From CAVWDU01 sp963840725 (lineage in GTDB: Bacteria > Pseudomonadota > Gammaproteobacteria > Pseudomonadales > Halieaceae): 64,000 nt of DNA. The notes beneath the pieces were generated by a model, which made no database searches, was not told the origin of the DNA, and saw only the letters and a program-made list of their open reading frames with translations. Numbering within the stretch: the first letter of the stretch is position 1; the number at the start of each line of letters is the position of its first letter. Of the stretch, positions 25,802-32,822 are shown one piece after another. The position numbers and the translations under genes were made by a program. Location of the stretch: assembly GCA_963840725.1 (NCBI GenBank), contig CAWIZY010000018.1, positions 62,001 through 126,000 on the forward strand, in the 5' to 3' direction.

Positions 25802-26163
25802 AGCGAAGACCTCTCGCTGTCTGGGTGATAGCCAGTCTGTTGCTGCTGGTCGGCTCGCTCGCCATCGGTGAATACCGGGACCGTGTACTTCCTGAGCGAC
25901 CGCCGCTGCCGGTGGCGTTCGAGCACGGAGACCACGCTGGTGTGGGCTGCGCCGACTGCCACCACAATTTTATTGATGGCAGCGGCGGTGGAGCCTGTTA
26001 TAACTGCCACAAAATGGATCCGGAGATCAATCGTGAGATGGAACAAATGTTTCACGATTTTTGCCGGGCTTGCCACCTGAAAGCCCGGTTGACCGGGGAG
26101 GAGTCCGGCCCCTTGCGGCAGTGCTCACTCTGCCACCATAATGATCAGCAGGCTGCTTTTTGA
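25798..26163 (+). CDS. tetraheme cytochrome c (cytochrome c3/c7-like), membrane-anchored
   Basis: A 121-residue protein with an uncleaved or cleaved N-terminal helix (about residues 7-24) followed by a periplasmic domain. It holds four CxxCH heme sites: CADCH 51-55, CYNCH 67-71, CRACH 89-93 and CSLCH 109-113. Extra histidines at 43, 46 and 86 could be distal ligands, and FEHGDHAGVGCADCHH is typical of class III cytochromes. The ATG overlaps the stop of the cytochrome b gene (ATGA). I infer that it exchanges electrons with that protein. Its role in phenylacetate metabolism is unknown. Confidence 0.88.
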   Translation: MKRRPLAVWVIASLLLLVGSLAIGEYRDRVLPERPPLPVAFEHGDHAGVGCADCHHNFIDGSGGGACYNCHKMDPEINREMEQMFHDFCRACHLKARLTGEESGPLRQCSLCHHNDQQAAF

Positions 26164-26255
26164 AGCAGGGTAACTCTGTACCGGGGTGATCCTGATTGCT
26201 GTATTGTGCCAGGGGACCCGGGCACTACTCTAAACATAATAATCGGGGGCGTTTC

Positions 26256-26507
26256 GTGAACCAGGAACAAAAGCTACAGGCCATTGCCCGCCGCACCCGG
26301 CGGCGATTCACCTTTTCCCTGATCACCCTGGTGCTCTATTTCAGCTATGTGTTGAACTACACTGCCGCGGGTGAAGTGCTGGGCCAACGTTTGGGTGCAT
26401 CTCACGTCACCGGTTCACTGGTCATGTTTAGCGGCCTCATTTTTTTGTTCATTGGCCTGGAACTGGTGTTTCTGCTGTTGAATCGACGGCAGGAGCGGGG
26501 TGAATGA
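26256..26507 (+). CDS. DUF485 membrane protein (YjcH-like) partner of SSS symporter
   Basis: An 83-residue protein of the DUF485/YjcH family with two transmembrane helices (FSLITLVLYFSYVLNYTA and SLVMFSGLIFLFIGLELVF) after a basic N-terminus. Such proteins are almost always encoded just before ActP-type acetate symporters and are presumed accessory subunits. I chose the GTG at 26256, since translation from the earlier ATG at 26196 would add an unlikely cytosolic tail. Its stop overlaps the start of the symporter gene by 4 bases. Confidence 0.86.
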   Translation: MNQEQKLQAIARRTRRRFTFSLITLVLYFSYVLNYTAAGEVLGQRLGASHVTGSLVMFSGLIFLFIGLELVFLLLNRRQERGE

Positions 26508-28192
26508 GTCTTCTTCGGACGGGCCGCAGTCTCTGGTCGGTGATTCTCGCGGTTGCACTGGCCTGCCTGCCGTCTGAGGCACTCGCTGTGGGGAGTATTG
26601 ACGGCGACGTTGAACGGCAAGCTCTGAACCCCACCGCTATCATTTTATTCCTGGTGTTCGTGGCGTCGACGTTGGGGGTCAGCTACTGGGCTTCTCGCAA
26701 GACGCGTGACAGCAAGGACTTCTATACGGCGGGGGGGCAAATTACCGGGCTGCAGAACGGTACAGCCATTGCCGGTGACTTCATGTCCGCTGCCTCTTTC
26801 CTCGGCATTACCGGACTGATATTTCTGGGCGGATTTGATGGGCTGGTATTGGCACTGGGCGCTTTTTCTGCGTGGCCACTGATGCTGTTCCTGCTCGCCC
26901 GGCGGGTTCGGAACCTGGGCAAGTTTACCTTTGTCGACGTGGTTTCCATGCGCCTCGAGCGCACCCGGATAAGAATTGTCGCTATTCTCGGTACCATCGT
27001 GGTGGTTGTTCTCTATCTGATTGCGCAAATGGTGGGTGCCGGAAAACTCATTGAACTGCTGTTTGGTCTGCCCTATGAACTTGCGGTGGTCAGTGTAAGT
27101 CTGCTGGTGCTGGCCTATGTGACCTTTGGCGGCATGCTCGCCACCACCTGGGTGCAGATCATTAAGGCGGTCCTGCTGATGACCGGGGTGACGATCCTGG
27201 CGTTTCTGGTGATGCGTGCCAGCGGGTTCAGCCTCGATGCGCTGTTGGCGGGCGCCGTGGCAAAGCACCCCAAGGGTGAAGCTATCCTCGGGCCCGGTGT
27301 GTTGTTCGATGATCCGATACAGATAACCACCATACTGGTCTCGATGTTATTTGGCACGCTGGGTCTGCCACATATCCTGATGCGCCTGTTTACCGTGCCG
27401 GATATGTATGAGGCGAAGAAGTCGGCTTTTTATGCCTCCTTGTTCATGGGCTATTTCTATCTCATGCTGGTGATTCTTGGCTTTGGTACGGTCTGGTTGC
27501 TCTACGACAACCCGCTGTTTTTTGCCGCCAATGGCAAACTGATTGGCGGTAACAACATGGCGGCGATCCATCTCGCCAGCGCATTGGGCGGCGATCTCCT
27601 GACCGGGTTTATGTCGGCGGTGACCTTTGCCACCATACTCGCTGTTGTGGCGGGCCTCACCGTTTCTGGCGCGGCGGCTATTTCCCATGATTTGTACGCT
27701 GAAGTCATTTGCAAGGGCAAACCCGATATCCGCACCGAACTGATTGCCACCCGCATTACGGTCGTGGTGATCGGGGTGATTGCCGTGCTTCTGGGTATTC
27801 TGTTTGAAAATGAAAATGTTGCGTTTATCGCCACCATGCCAATGGTCGTGGCGGCGTCGGTAAACTTTCCGATTCTCTTCCTGTCTCTCTACTGGTCGGG
27901 CCTGACTACCCGAGGCGCTATTTCAGGTGCCGTTGTGGGCCTGCTGTCCTCGGTGCTTCTGATCGTTATCGGGCCACAGGTATGGGTGTCTGTGCTGGGT
28001 AATGAGGAGGCGCTATTTCCTTACAACTACCCGGCCCTGTTTACGCTGCCTCTGGCGCTGGCCGTAACCTGGATCGTATCGGTCAGCGACGGCTCGGCGC
28101 GCGCGACCATCGACCGCGCCAACTACCATGAGCTGTTGGTACGCTCTGAATTCGGCCCCGATTCGGGTGTACTCGAGGTGGCCCGGCACTGA
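26504..28192 (+). CDS. sodium:solute symporter, ActP/PaaL-like
   Basis: A 562-residue sodium-coupled carboxylate symporter of the SSS family. It begins with a cleavable-looking signal (LACLPSEALA), as ActP proteins do, and then has about 13 helices. Family motifs include KDFYTAGGQITGLQNGTAIAGDFMSAASFLG near residues 67-97, YLIAQMVGAGKLIELLFG, and LPHILMRLFTVPD. ActP itself imports acetate; the phenylacetate permease PaaL/PhaJ of pseudomonads belongs to the same family. As the last gene of the paa operon, phenylacetate uptake is the most likely role, but acetate or other short acids cannot be excluded. Confidence 0.9.
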   Translation: MSLLRTGRSLWSVILAVALACLPSEALAVGSIDGDVERQALNPTAIILFLVFVASTLGVSYWASRKTRDSKDFYTAGGQITGLQNGTAIAGDFMSAASFLGITGLIFLGGFDGLVLALGAFSAWPLMLFLLARRVRNLGKFTFVDVVSMRLERTRIRIVAILGTIVVVVLYLIAQMVGAGKLIELLFGLPYELAVVSVSLLVLAYVTFGGMLATTWVQIIKAVLLMTGVTILAFLVMRASGFSLDALLAGAVAKHPKGEAILGPGVLFDDPIQITTILVSMLFGTLGLPHILMRLFTVPDMYEAKKSAFYASLFMGYFYLMLVILGFGTVWLLYDNPLFFAANGKLIGGNNMAAIHLASALGGDLLTGFMSAVTFATILAVVAGLTVSGAAAISHDLYAEVICKGKPDIRTELIATRITVVVIGVIAVLLGILFENENVAFIATMPMVVAASVNFPILFLSLYWSGLTTRGAISGAVVGLLSSVLLIVIGPQVWVSVLGNEEALFPYNYPALFTLPLALAVTWIVSVSDGSARATIDRANYHELLVRSEFGPDSGVLEVARH

Positions 28193-28283
28193 TCCGGGGT
28201 ACTTGTTCGGCGCCGCCAAATTGTCGATACTGCATGGAAGCGTTCAAGCTGAACCAGGTCCATGATTGCCCGGGGAGGGATGC

Positions 28284-29237
28284 ATGAGCACAATCAACAG
28301 GTCGGTTTCGGTCTCTCGGATAGAGCAGTTCAGTGGACTGGTCGACGAAACGTTTTTCCCCATGGCGCTGGAAATGAATGCAGACAGGTCAGCCGGCTTC
28401 CACGGCGAATTGCAGGCTCAGCAGCTGGGCAAGGTAGGCTTTGCCTCGGTCAAGAGTTCGCCTCTGGATGTGTACCGCAGGCGCCAGCATATCGGTCAGG
28501 CCTCGGCGGCAGCCTATCTGGTCAAGGTGCAGGTCGAGGGCGAGGGCCGTGTGTGCCACCGGGGTAGGGAGGCGCATCTGCTCCCCGGCGACTTTACCTT
28601 GTGTCTCAGTTCCGAGCCCTATGAACTGCACTTTGAACGTGAGTACTCGCAGGTGGTACTCGCCATACCCGAGCAACTGATGGAGGAATGTGTGCAGCAA
28701 CCGGCCCAGCATCTGGGCATCCGGATGGATTCACAGGTGGGTGCCAACGGCTTGTTCGCGCAGTTCGTAACATCTATTGCCTGTAGAATGGATCAGCTCG
28801 ACGGGGTGCTGGCACAGCGCCTTGAGGCCAACGTGATTGACCTGCTGTCAACAACGCTGGGTTACGCCCGCGAGGCTCAGCGCCAGGACCTGTTTCACTG
28901 TGGGGTCAAGCGAGAGTACCTGCAGCGCATCAAACACTTTATCCGACGTAATCTGGAGCAGGAGCGACTCGGGCCGGAATGGATTTCCGATGCGCATCAC
29001 ATATCGACCCGCTATTTGCATATGCTGTTTGAGAGTGAGAGCGAGTCAGTGTCGCGCTACATCCAGCGCCTGCGGCTGGAATCCTGCAAAGAGGCCCTGG
29101 CCGACCCGTCCTTCGCCGGTTACCCGGTATCGGAAATTGCTTACCGGGCCGGCTTCAAGGACGCTTCCCATTTCAGTCGGAGCTTCAAGAAGGAGTTCGG
29201 GGCTACTCCGGCTCGATTCCGTAAGGACTGCCCCTAG
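28284..29237 (+). CDS. AraC-family transcriptional regulator
   Basis: A 317-residue regulator with an N-terminal ligand-sensing domain of the AraC_binding_2 type (residues about 15-190, including LLPGDFTLCLSSEPYEL) and a C-terminal pair of helix-turn-helix motifs. The second is marked by YPVSEIAYRAGFKDASHFSRS followed by FKKEFGATPARFR. The ATG at 28284 has GGAGG a few bases upstream. It follows the symporter by 91 bases, in the same direction. It resembles FeaR-type activators of aromatic amine and acid catabolism. Its targets may be the adjacent permease or the divergent-facing ligase, but no operator is evident. Confidence 0.9.
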   Translation: MSTINRSVSVSRIEQFSGLVDETFFPMALEMNADRSAGFHGELQAQQLGKVGFASVKSSPLDVYRRRQHIGQASAAAYLVKVQVEGEGRVCHRGREAHLLPGDFTLCLSSEPYELHFEREYSQVVLAIPEQLMEECVQQPAQHLGIRMDSQVGANGLFAQFVTSIACRMDQLDGVLAQRLEANVIDLLSTTLGYAREAQRQDLFHCGVKREYLQRIKHFIRRNLEQERLGPEWISDAHHISTRYLHMLFESESESVSRYIQRLRLESCKEALADPSFAGYPVSEIAYRAGFKDASHFSRSFKKEFGATPARFRKDCP

Positions 29238-29251
29238 CAGATTGTCCACGA

Positions 29252-30952
29252 TCACCCAGCTTCGGTCAGGCTAAGCTGATTCTGCAGTTCCCGCTTGACG
29301 AACTTACCACTGGCATTGCGCGGCAGCGGTTGATCCAGAATCCAGATATAGCGGGGCGCCTTGTAGGCGGCCATGTGGCTTTTGCAGAATTCCCGGAGTT
29401 CCGCTGCCGTCAGCTCGCTACCCGGTGCAGGGAAAACGGCGGCGCCCACTTCTTCGCCCAGGCGCTCATCCGGCACTGAAAATACGCTGCACTCCGCTAC
29501 TCCCGGATGTCGATAAATAACCCATTCCACTTCCGAGCAGTAGACGTTTTCGCCACCGCGCAGCACCATGTCCTTGGCTCTGTCCACCAGATAAATAAAG
29601 TTATCTTCGTCGATGTAACCGATGTCCCCGGTGCGCAGCCAGCCATCGCTGATGGCCTCTGCCGTGGCCTCCGGTCGATTGAGATAGCCTTTGATGACCT
29701 GGGCGCCGCGCACACAGATTTCCCCGGTCTCACCGCCGGTCAAGGGATTGCCCTCGGCGTCGATGACCTTGACCTCATAGATCGGTGGCACGCGACCAGC
29801 GCTGTCTGGCTTATCTGTGAGGAAAAAGCCAATTGAGGTGCTGATGATGCCGCAGGTTTCGGTCATACCATAGCCCTGGCCGGGCTGCGCCCCGCGTCCG
29901 CCATCGGCGATCTTGCCCACCAGGTCGGGCTGCACCGCAGCGCCGCCGCCACTCATAGAACTCAGTGAGGAGGTGTCCCGCTGTGAAAAATCCGGATGAT
30001 TGATGATCTCCCGACTCATAGTGGGCACACCGCTGAAAACCGTGATCTGTTCGGCTTCTATCAGACGCAGCGCCTCGCCGGCATCCCATTTGTGCATATG
30101 CACCAGCTTGCCGCCTGCGATGGTGGCGGTCTGGGCCAGGCAGTTATTGGCGGTGACATGAAACAAGGGGGTCGCAATAATGGAAGCCATCTGTCTGCCC
30201 GGGGCCAGTGGGTTGGGTGCTTCCTTACCTTCCAGTCGGGCCTGCGTGCTGGTCTGCGACAGCGTGCCAAACATTACGCTAAACAGGTTGTTCACGCAGC
30301 CCCGGTGGGTCAGTTGAGCGCCCTTGGGTCGTCCAGTGGTTCCCGAGGTATAGAAAATACACGCGTCGTCGTCAGGATCGACAACGACTTCTGGCATGGC
30401 CGGTTCGGTCGCTATCACCTCGCTCCAGGGTGTGGCCCAGTCGGGGATCTCACCGGTGCGTACGGCGACGACTTTCAGGTCCGGCAGTGCAGGTCTGAGA
30501 GCGCTAAACCGCTGCAGTCGCTCACTGTCGCAGATGAGCAGTTTGGCGTCAGAGTCCTGCAGGCCATACGCCAGTTCTTCTTCCACCCACCAGGCATTTA
30601 CCCCTACCGACACCGCACCGATACAGCTGAGTGCCCAGTAACAGAGCATCCACTCGGGGTAGTTACGCATCGCAATCGCGACCCGGTCGTGCTGCCCGAT
30701 GCCGTTGGCGGTGAGCCAGTTGGTGATCCGGGCGACTTCCTCGTGTGCCTGGGCGTAGGTCCAGCGTTCGTCGCGGTAGACAAGATAGTCAGCGTCTCCA
30801 TGGCCCGCAGTGCTCAGCCAGACATCGCGCAGAGAACCTGGTGCCATCGCCCAGGCTTTCACTGTTTGCCCGCCGACAGTGACCTCTGTGACAGCGAACA
30901 TCTGATCGGACGCGGTCATGCCGGCGATGGTTTCCTGAAGCTCCTGATACAT
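29252..30952 (-). CDS. acyl-CoA ligase (class I adenylate-forming enzyme)
   Basis: A 566-residue AMP-binding enzyme that should join a carboxylic acid to CoA using ATP. The P-loop FYTSGTTGRPKGAQLTHRG is near residues 209-227. A GYGMTETCG motif, the hinge sequence GWLRTGDIGYIDEDNFIYLVDRAKD and the C-terminal lysine region NASGKFVKREL complete the active site. The closest general class is medium- or long-chain and steroid/aryl acid ligases; substrate cannot be read from sequence. It converges with the AraC gene, 14 bases apart, and has its own promoter region to the right. It could activate a relative of phenylacetate. Confidence 0.9.
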   Translation of the reverse strand: MYQELQETIAGMTASDQMFAVTEVTVGGQTVKAWAMAPGSLRDVWLSTAGHGDADYLVYRDERWTYAQAHEEVARITNWLTANGIGQHDRVAIAMRNYPEWMLCYWALSCIGAVSVGVNAWWVEEELAYGLQDSDAKLLICDSERLQRFSALRPALPDLKVVAVRTGEIPDWATPWSEVIATEPAMPEVVVDPDDDACIFYTSGTTGRPKGAQLTHRGCVNNLFSVMFGTLSQTSTQARLEGKEAPNPLAPGRQMASIIATPLFHVTANNCLAQTATIAGGKLVHMHKWDAGEALRLIEAEQITVFSGVPTMSREIINHPDFSQRDTSSLSSMSGGGAAVQPDLVGKIADGGRGAQPGQGYGMTETCGIISTSIGFFLTDKPDSAGRVPPIYEVKVIDAEGNPLTGGETGEICVRGAQVIKGYLNRPEATAEAISDGWLRTGDIGYIDEDNFIYLVDRAKDMVLRGGENVYCSEVEWVIYRHPGVAECSVFSVPDERLGEEVGAAVFPAPGSELTAAELREFCKSHMAAYKAPRYIWILDQPLPRNASGKFVKRELQNQLSLTEAG

Positions 30953-31073
30953 AGTGCTATCCCTTGTTATGTTTTATGGTGCAGCTGACTGGGGCGCATT
31001 GTACTGAGTATTGAGATTCTTTTGCCAGCGTCTCGCTGGGGTCTCACTCGTGTTTGGCTTAAGCCGGGTCAGG

Positions 31074-32297
31074 TCAGGTCAGGAATTGGAATTCTGTCTG
31101 GCGGCGCAGGGACGACAGGGAATTGAGGGTAGGCCAGACGAGTCGTCGAATGGCCTGTTCGCCGCGCCCCGCTATAGCGTAGAGGGGTGTCGGCCCGCGC
31201 CGCTCATCCAATTGCGCCATGACCAGTTCAAAAATCAGTTCCTTGCCGGCGCCCAGGGCAGGACCCGCCAGTGCACAATTGCCGGCAACCAGCATCGCGC
31301 TGAGATCGCCGAAAGACACCAGCACCGGCTTCCCCGATGGCCAGTAGCGGGCGGGCTGACGGCCGCGGGCTGTGCGGCTCAGGTTTCTCGCCACACAGGC
31401 ACCCATATCCAGCGAGTGGTAGGCCTGCCGGGCCTGAGACCGGGGTAACTCCGCCGCGTCGCCGGCAATATAAACTGCTTTTTGCCGGGTGCTGCGTAAA
31501 AATTTGTCTACCGGTGCCCAGCCACTGGGCCCCGCCAGGCCACAGCGGGCCAGCAGTTCGGGTGGGGCTGGCCCGCCGGTCCAGATAGTCAGGTCGCTTT
31601 CCAGTTGCTGGCCATTCGCCAGGGTGACGCTCTTTGCTGACAGCTGTTTAACCGGTGACCCACACAAAAGGCTAACCGGGTAAGGTGCACACACGTCCCG
31701 TATGTGTGTATCCAGAGCCGCGTGCGACTGCGGCAACAGTCTGTCCTGCGCCTCCACCAGGGTGAGCTCGATGCCGTAGGCCGCATCCCGGTAGCGGCGT
31801 AAGATTTCCCCCAGCGCCTCCACGCCGGCCAGGCCGCCACCGATAATCACCACGCGTGCTGGTGCTCGCCGCTTCCCAAGCCGGGCCAAACGCTTGGCAA
31901 TCTGCTCACAATCGGCCGCAGACTTGAACGACAGGCTGTGTTCGGAGACACCGGGAATCCCATAAGTGGCATCTGCCGCACCGGTTGCCATGACCAGCGA
32001 ATCGTAACTCAGCGGCTTGCCACGGGTGGTCGTAGCTTGCTTAATGTCCGGGTCGATCGCGACGACCCGGTCGCGCCTGAAACGGTGCCCAAGATCTGCC
32101 AGCAGGGGTTTCAGGGGCAGTTGCAGCGAGTTGACGGTTTTCAGCCCTGACAGCAATTCATGGATATTGGGCAAAAACTCGAAGTTGGGCTTGGGGTCAA
32201 CCAGGGTGACGTCAAAGCGCCTTGCTGCAAGCCCACGGGCACAGGCAAGACCGGCAAAACCGCCGCCGACAATGACGACCCGGTGTTCGCGGGCCAT
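31074..32297 (-). CDS. NDH-2-like NAD(P)/FAD-dependent oxidoreductase
   Basis: A 407-residue flavoprotein with two Rossmann motifs, VVIVGGGFAGLACARGLAA at the N-terminus (FAD) and VVIIGGGLAGVEALGEI in the middle (NAD(P)H). The C-terminal FAD motif is AVYIAGDAAEL. It belongs to the type II NADH dehydrogenase and sulfide:quinone reductase-like group. I chose the ATG at 32297, which shares a base with the stop of the upstream CPXCG gene, so translation is probably coupled. No obvious C-terminal membrane helix is seen; attachment could be amphipathic. The electron acceptor, presumably quinone, is inferred. Confidence 0.88.
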   Translation of the reverse strand: MAREHRVVIVGGGFAGLACARGLAARRFDVTLVDPKPNFEFLPNIHELLSGLKTVNSLQLPLKPLLADLGHRFRRDRVVAIDPDIKQATTTRGKPLSYDSLVMATGAADATYGIPGVSEHSLSFKSAADCEQIAKRLARLGKRRAPARVVIIGGGLAGVEALGEILRRYRDAAYGIELTLVEAQDRLLPQSHAALDTHIRDVCAPYPVSLLCGSPVKQLSAKSVTLANGQQLESDLTIWTGGPAPPELLARCGLAGPSGWAPVDKFLRSTRQKAVYIAGDAAELPRSQARQAYHSLDMGACVARNLSRTARGRQPARYWPSGKPVLVSFGDLSAMLVAGNCALAGPALGAGKELIFELVMAQLDERRGPTPLYAIAGRGEQAIRRLVWPTLNSLSSLRRQTEFQFLT

Positions 32298-32485
32298 CAG
32301 TCGCTGTCCCGGCGCAGCGTTAGCATCGGCTCGCCACCTGCGCCCACCAACACGGCGACGACCATGGGCTGACAACAGACCTGGCAGTCCTCGATATATT
32401 CCTGCCCGAGGTCGCCCTCATCGACCAGAAGTTCGATAGGTTCTCCGCAGTAAGGGCAGGTCTGTGACAGGCTGGTAATTGACAT
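32297..32485 (-). CDS. CPXCG-motif cysteine-rich zinc-ribbon protein
   Basis: A 62-residue protein of the CPXCG family. The first cysteine pair is in TCPYCGEPIELLVDEG and the second in EDCQVCCQPMVV, giving a compact zinc ribbon. Function is unknown in the family. ATG 32485 was chosen since it gives the usual length; the frame is open to 32617. Its stop overlaps the start of the NDH-2-like gene, so the two are probably translated together. Confidence 0.87.
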   Translation of the reverse strand: MSITSLSQTCPYCGEPIELLVDEGDLGQEYIEDCQVCCQPMVVAVLVGAGGEPMLTLRRDSD

Positions 32486-32822
32486 GAGTAACGGTTTCTG
32501 GAGATGGCTGTTCAGTCGAATAGATGGGCTGGTTACGTGGTTTAGGCTGTGCCGGATCAGATGATAAAGCCCGCGGCACCCCGTTGCCAGCGTCGTTCGT
32601 CTAACGCAACCGCCCAAGGCGACGATGTTCTGCTGGAACCCTTCCCGGCGAAGGAGGCACCACCCGACCCCTCCCCTGGTCGCCGGGTTTCCCCGCGAAA
32701 TGCCACAATGCGCTCGTTACGCTCACTTGCAGAAAGTCCGCGGGTGCACTATTACTGATTGGGTAAGCAATAACTTCAACGGGTGCGGGCAGTGTTCGCC
32801 GAACCGCTCCCAAGGGGTGATC
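32486..32822. other. 337-base intergenic region
   Basis: The stretch separates the leftward CPXCG gene from the rightward protease gene. I find no convincing gene in it. It holds one likely promoter at 32727-32755 and a GC-rich left part with no clear structure. Confidence 0.6.
32727..32755 (+). promoter_or_regulatory. candidate sigma-70 promoter of the protease gene
   Basis: TTGCAG (32727-32732), a 17-base spacer and TATTAC (32750-32755) lie 68 bases before the protease ATG. Spacing is ideal and both boxes are near consensus. No operator is recognised. Confidence 0.5.

Noticed and set aside
29996..30988. A 330-codon plus-strand open frame
   Set aside because: It is antisense to the acyl-CoA ligase with its intact adenylate motifs.
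31025..31039. Hairpin CCAGCG-TCT-CGCTGG between two leftward genes
   Set aside because: A 6-bp stem with no T-run on the relevant strand; not good enough to call a terminator.
31065..31082. Three GGTCA words in tandem at the end of the NDH-2-like gene
   Set aside because: Only about 15 bases and lying over the stop codon; too short to mean more than chance.
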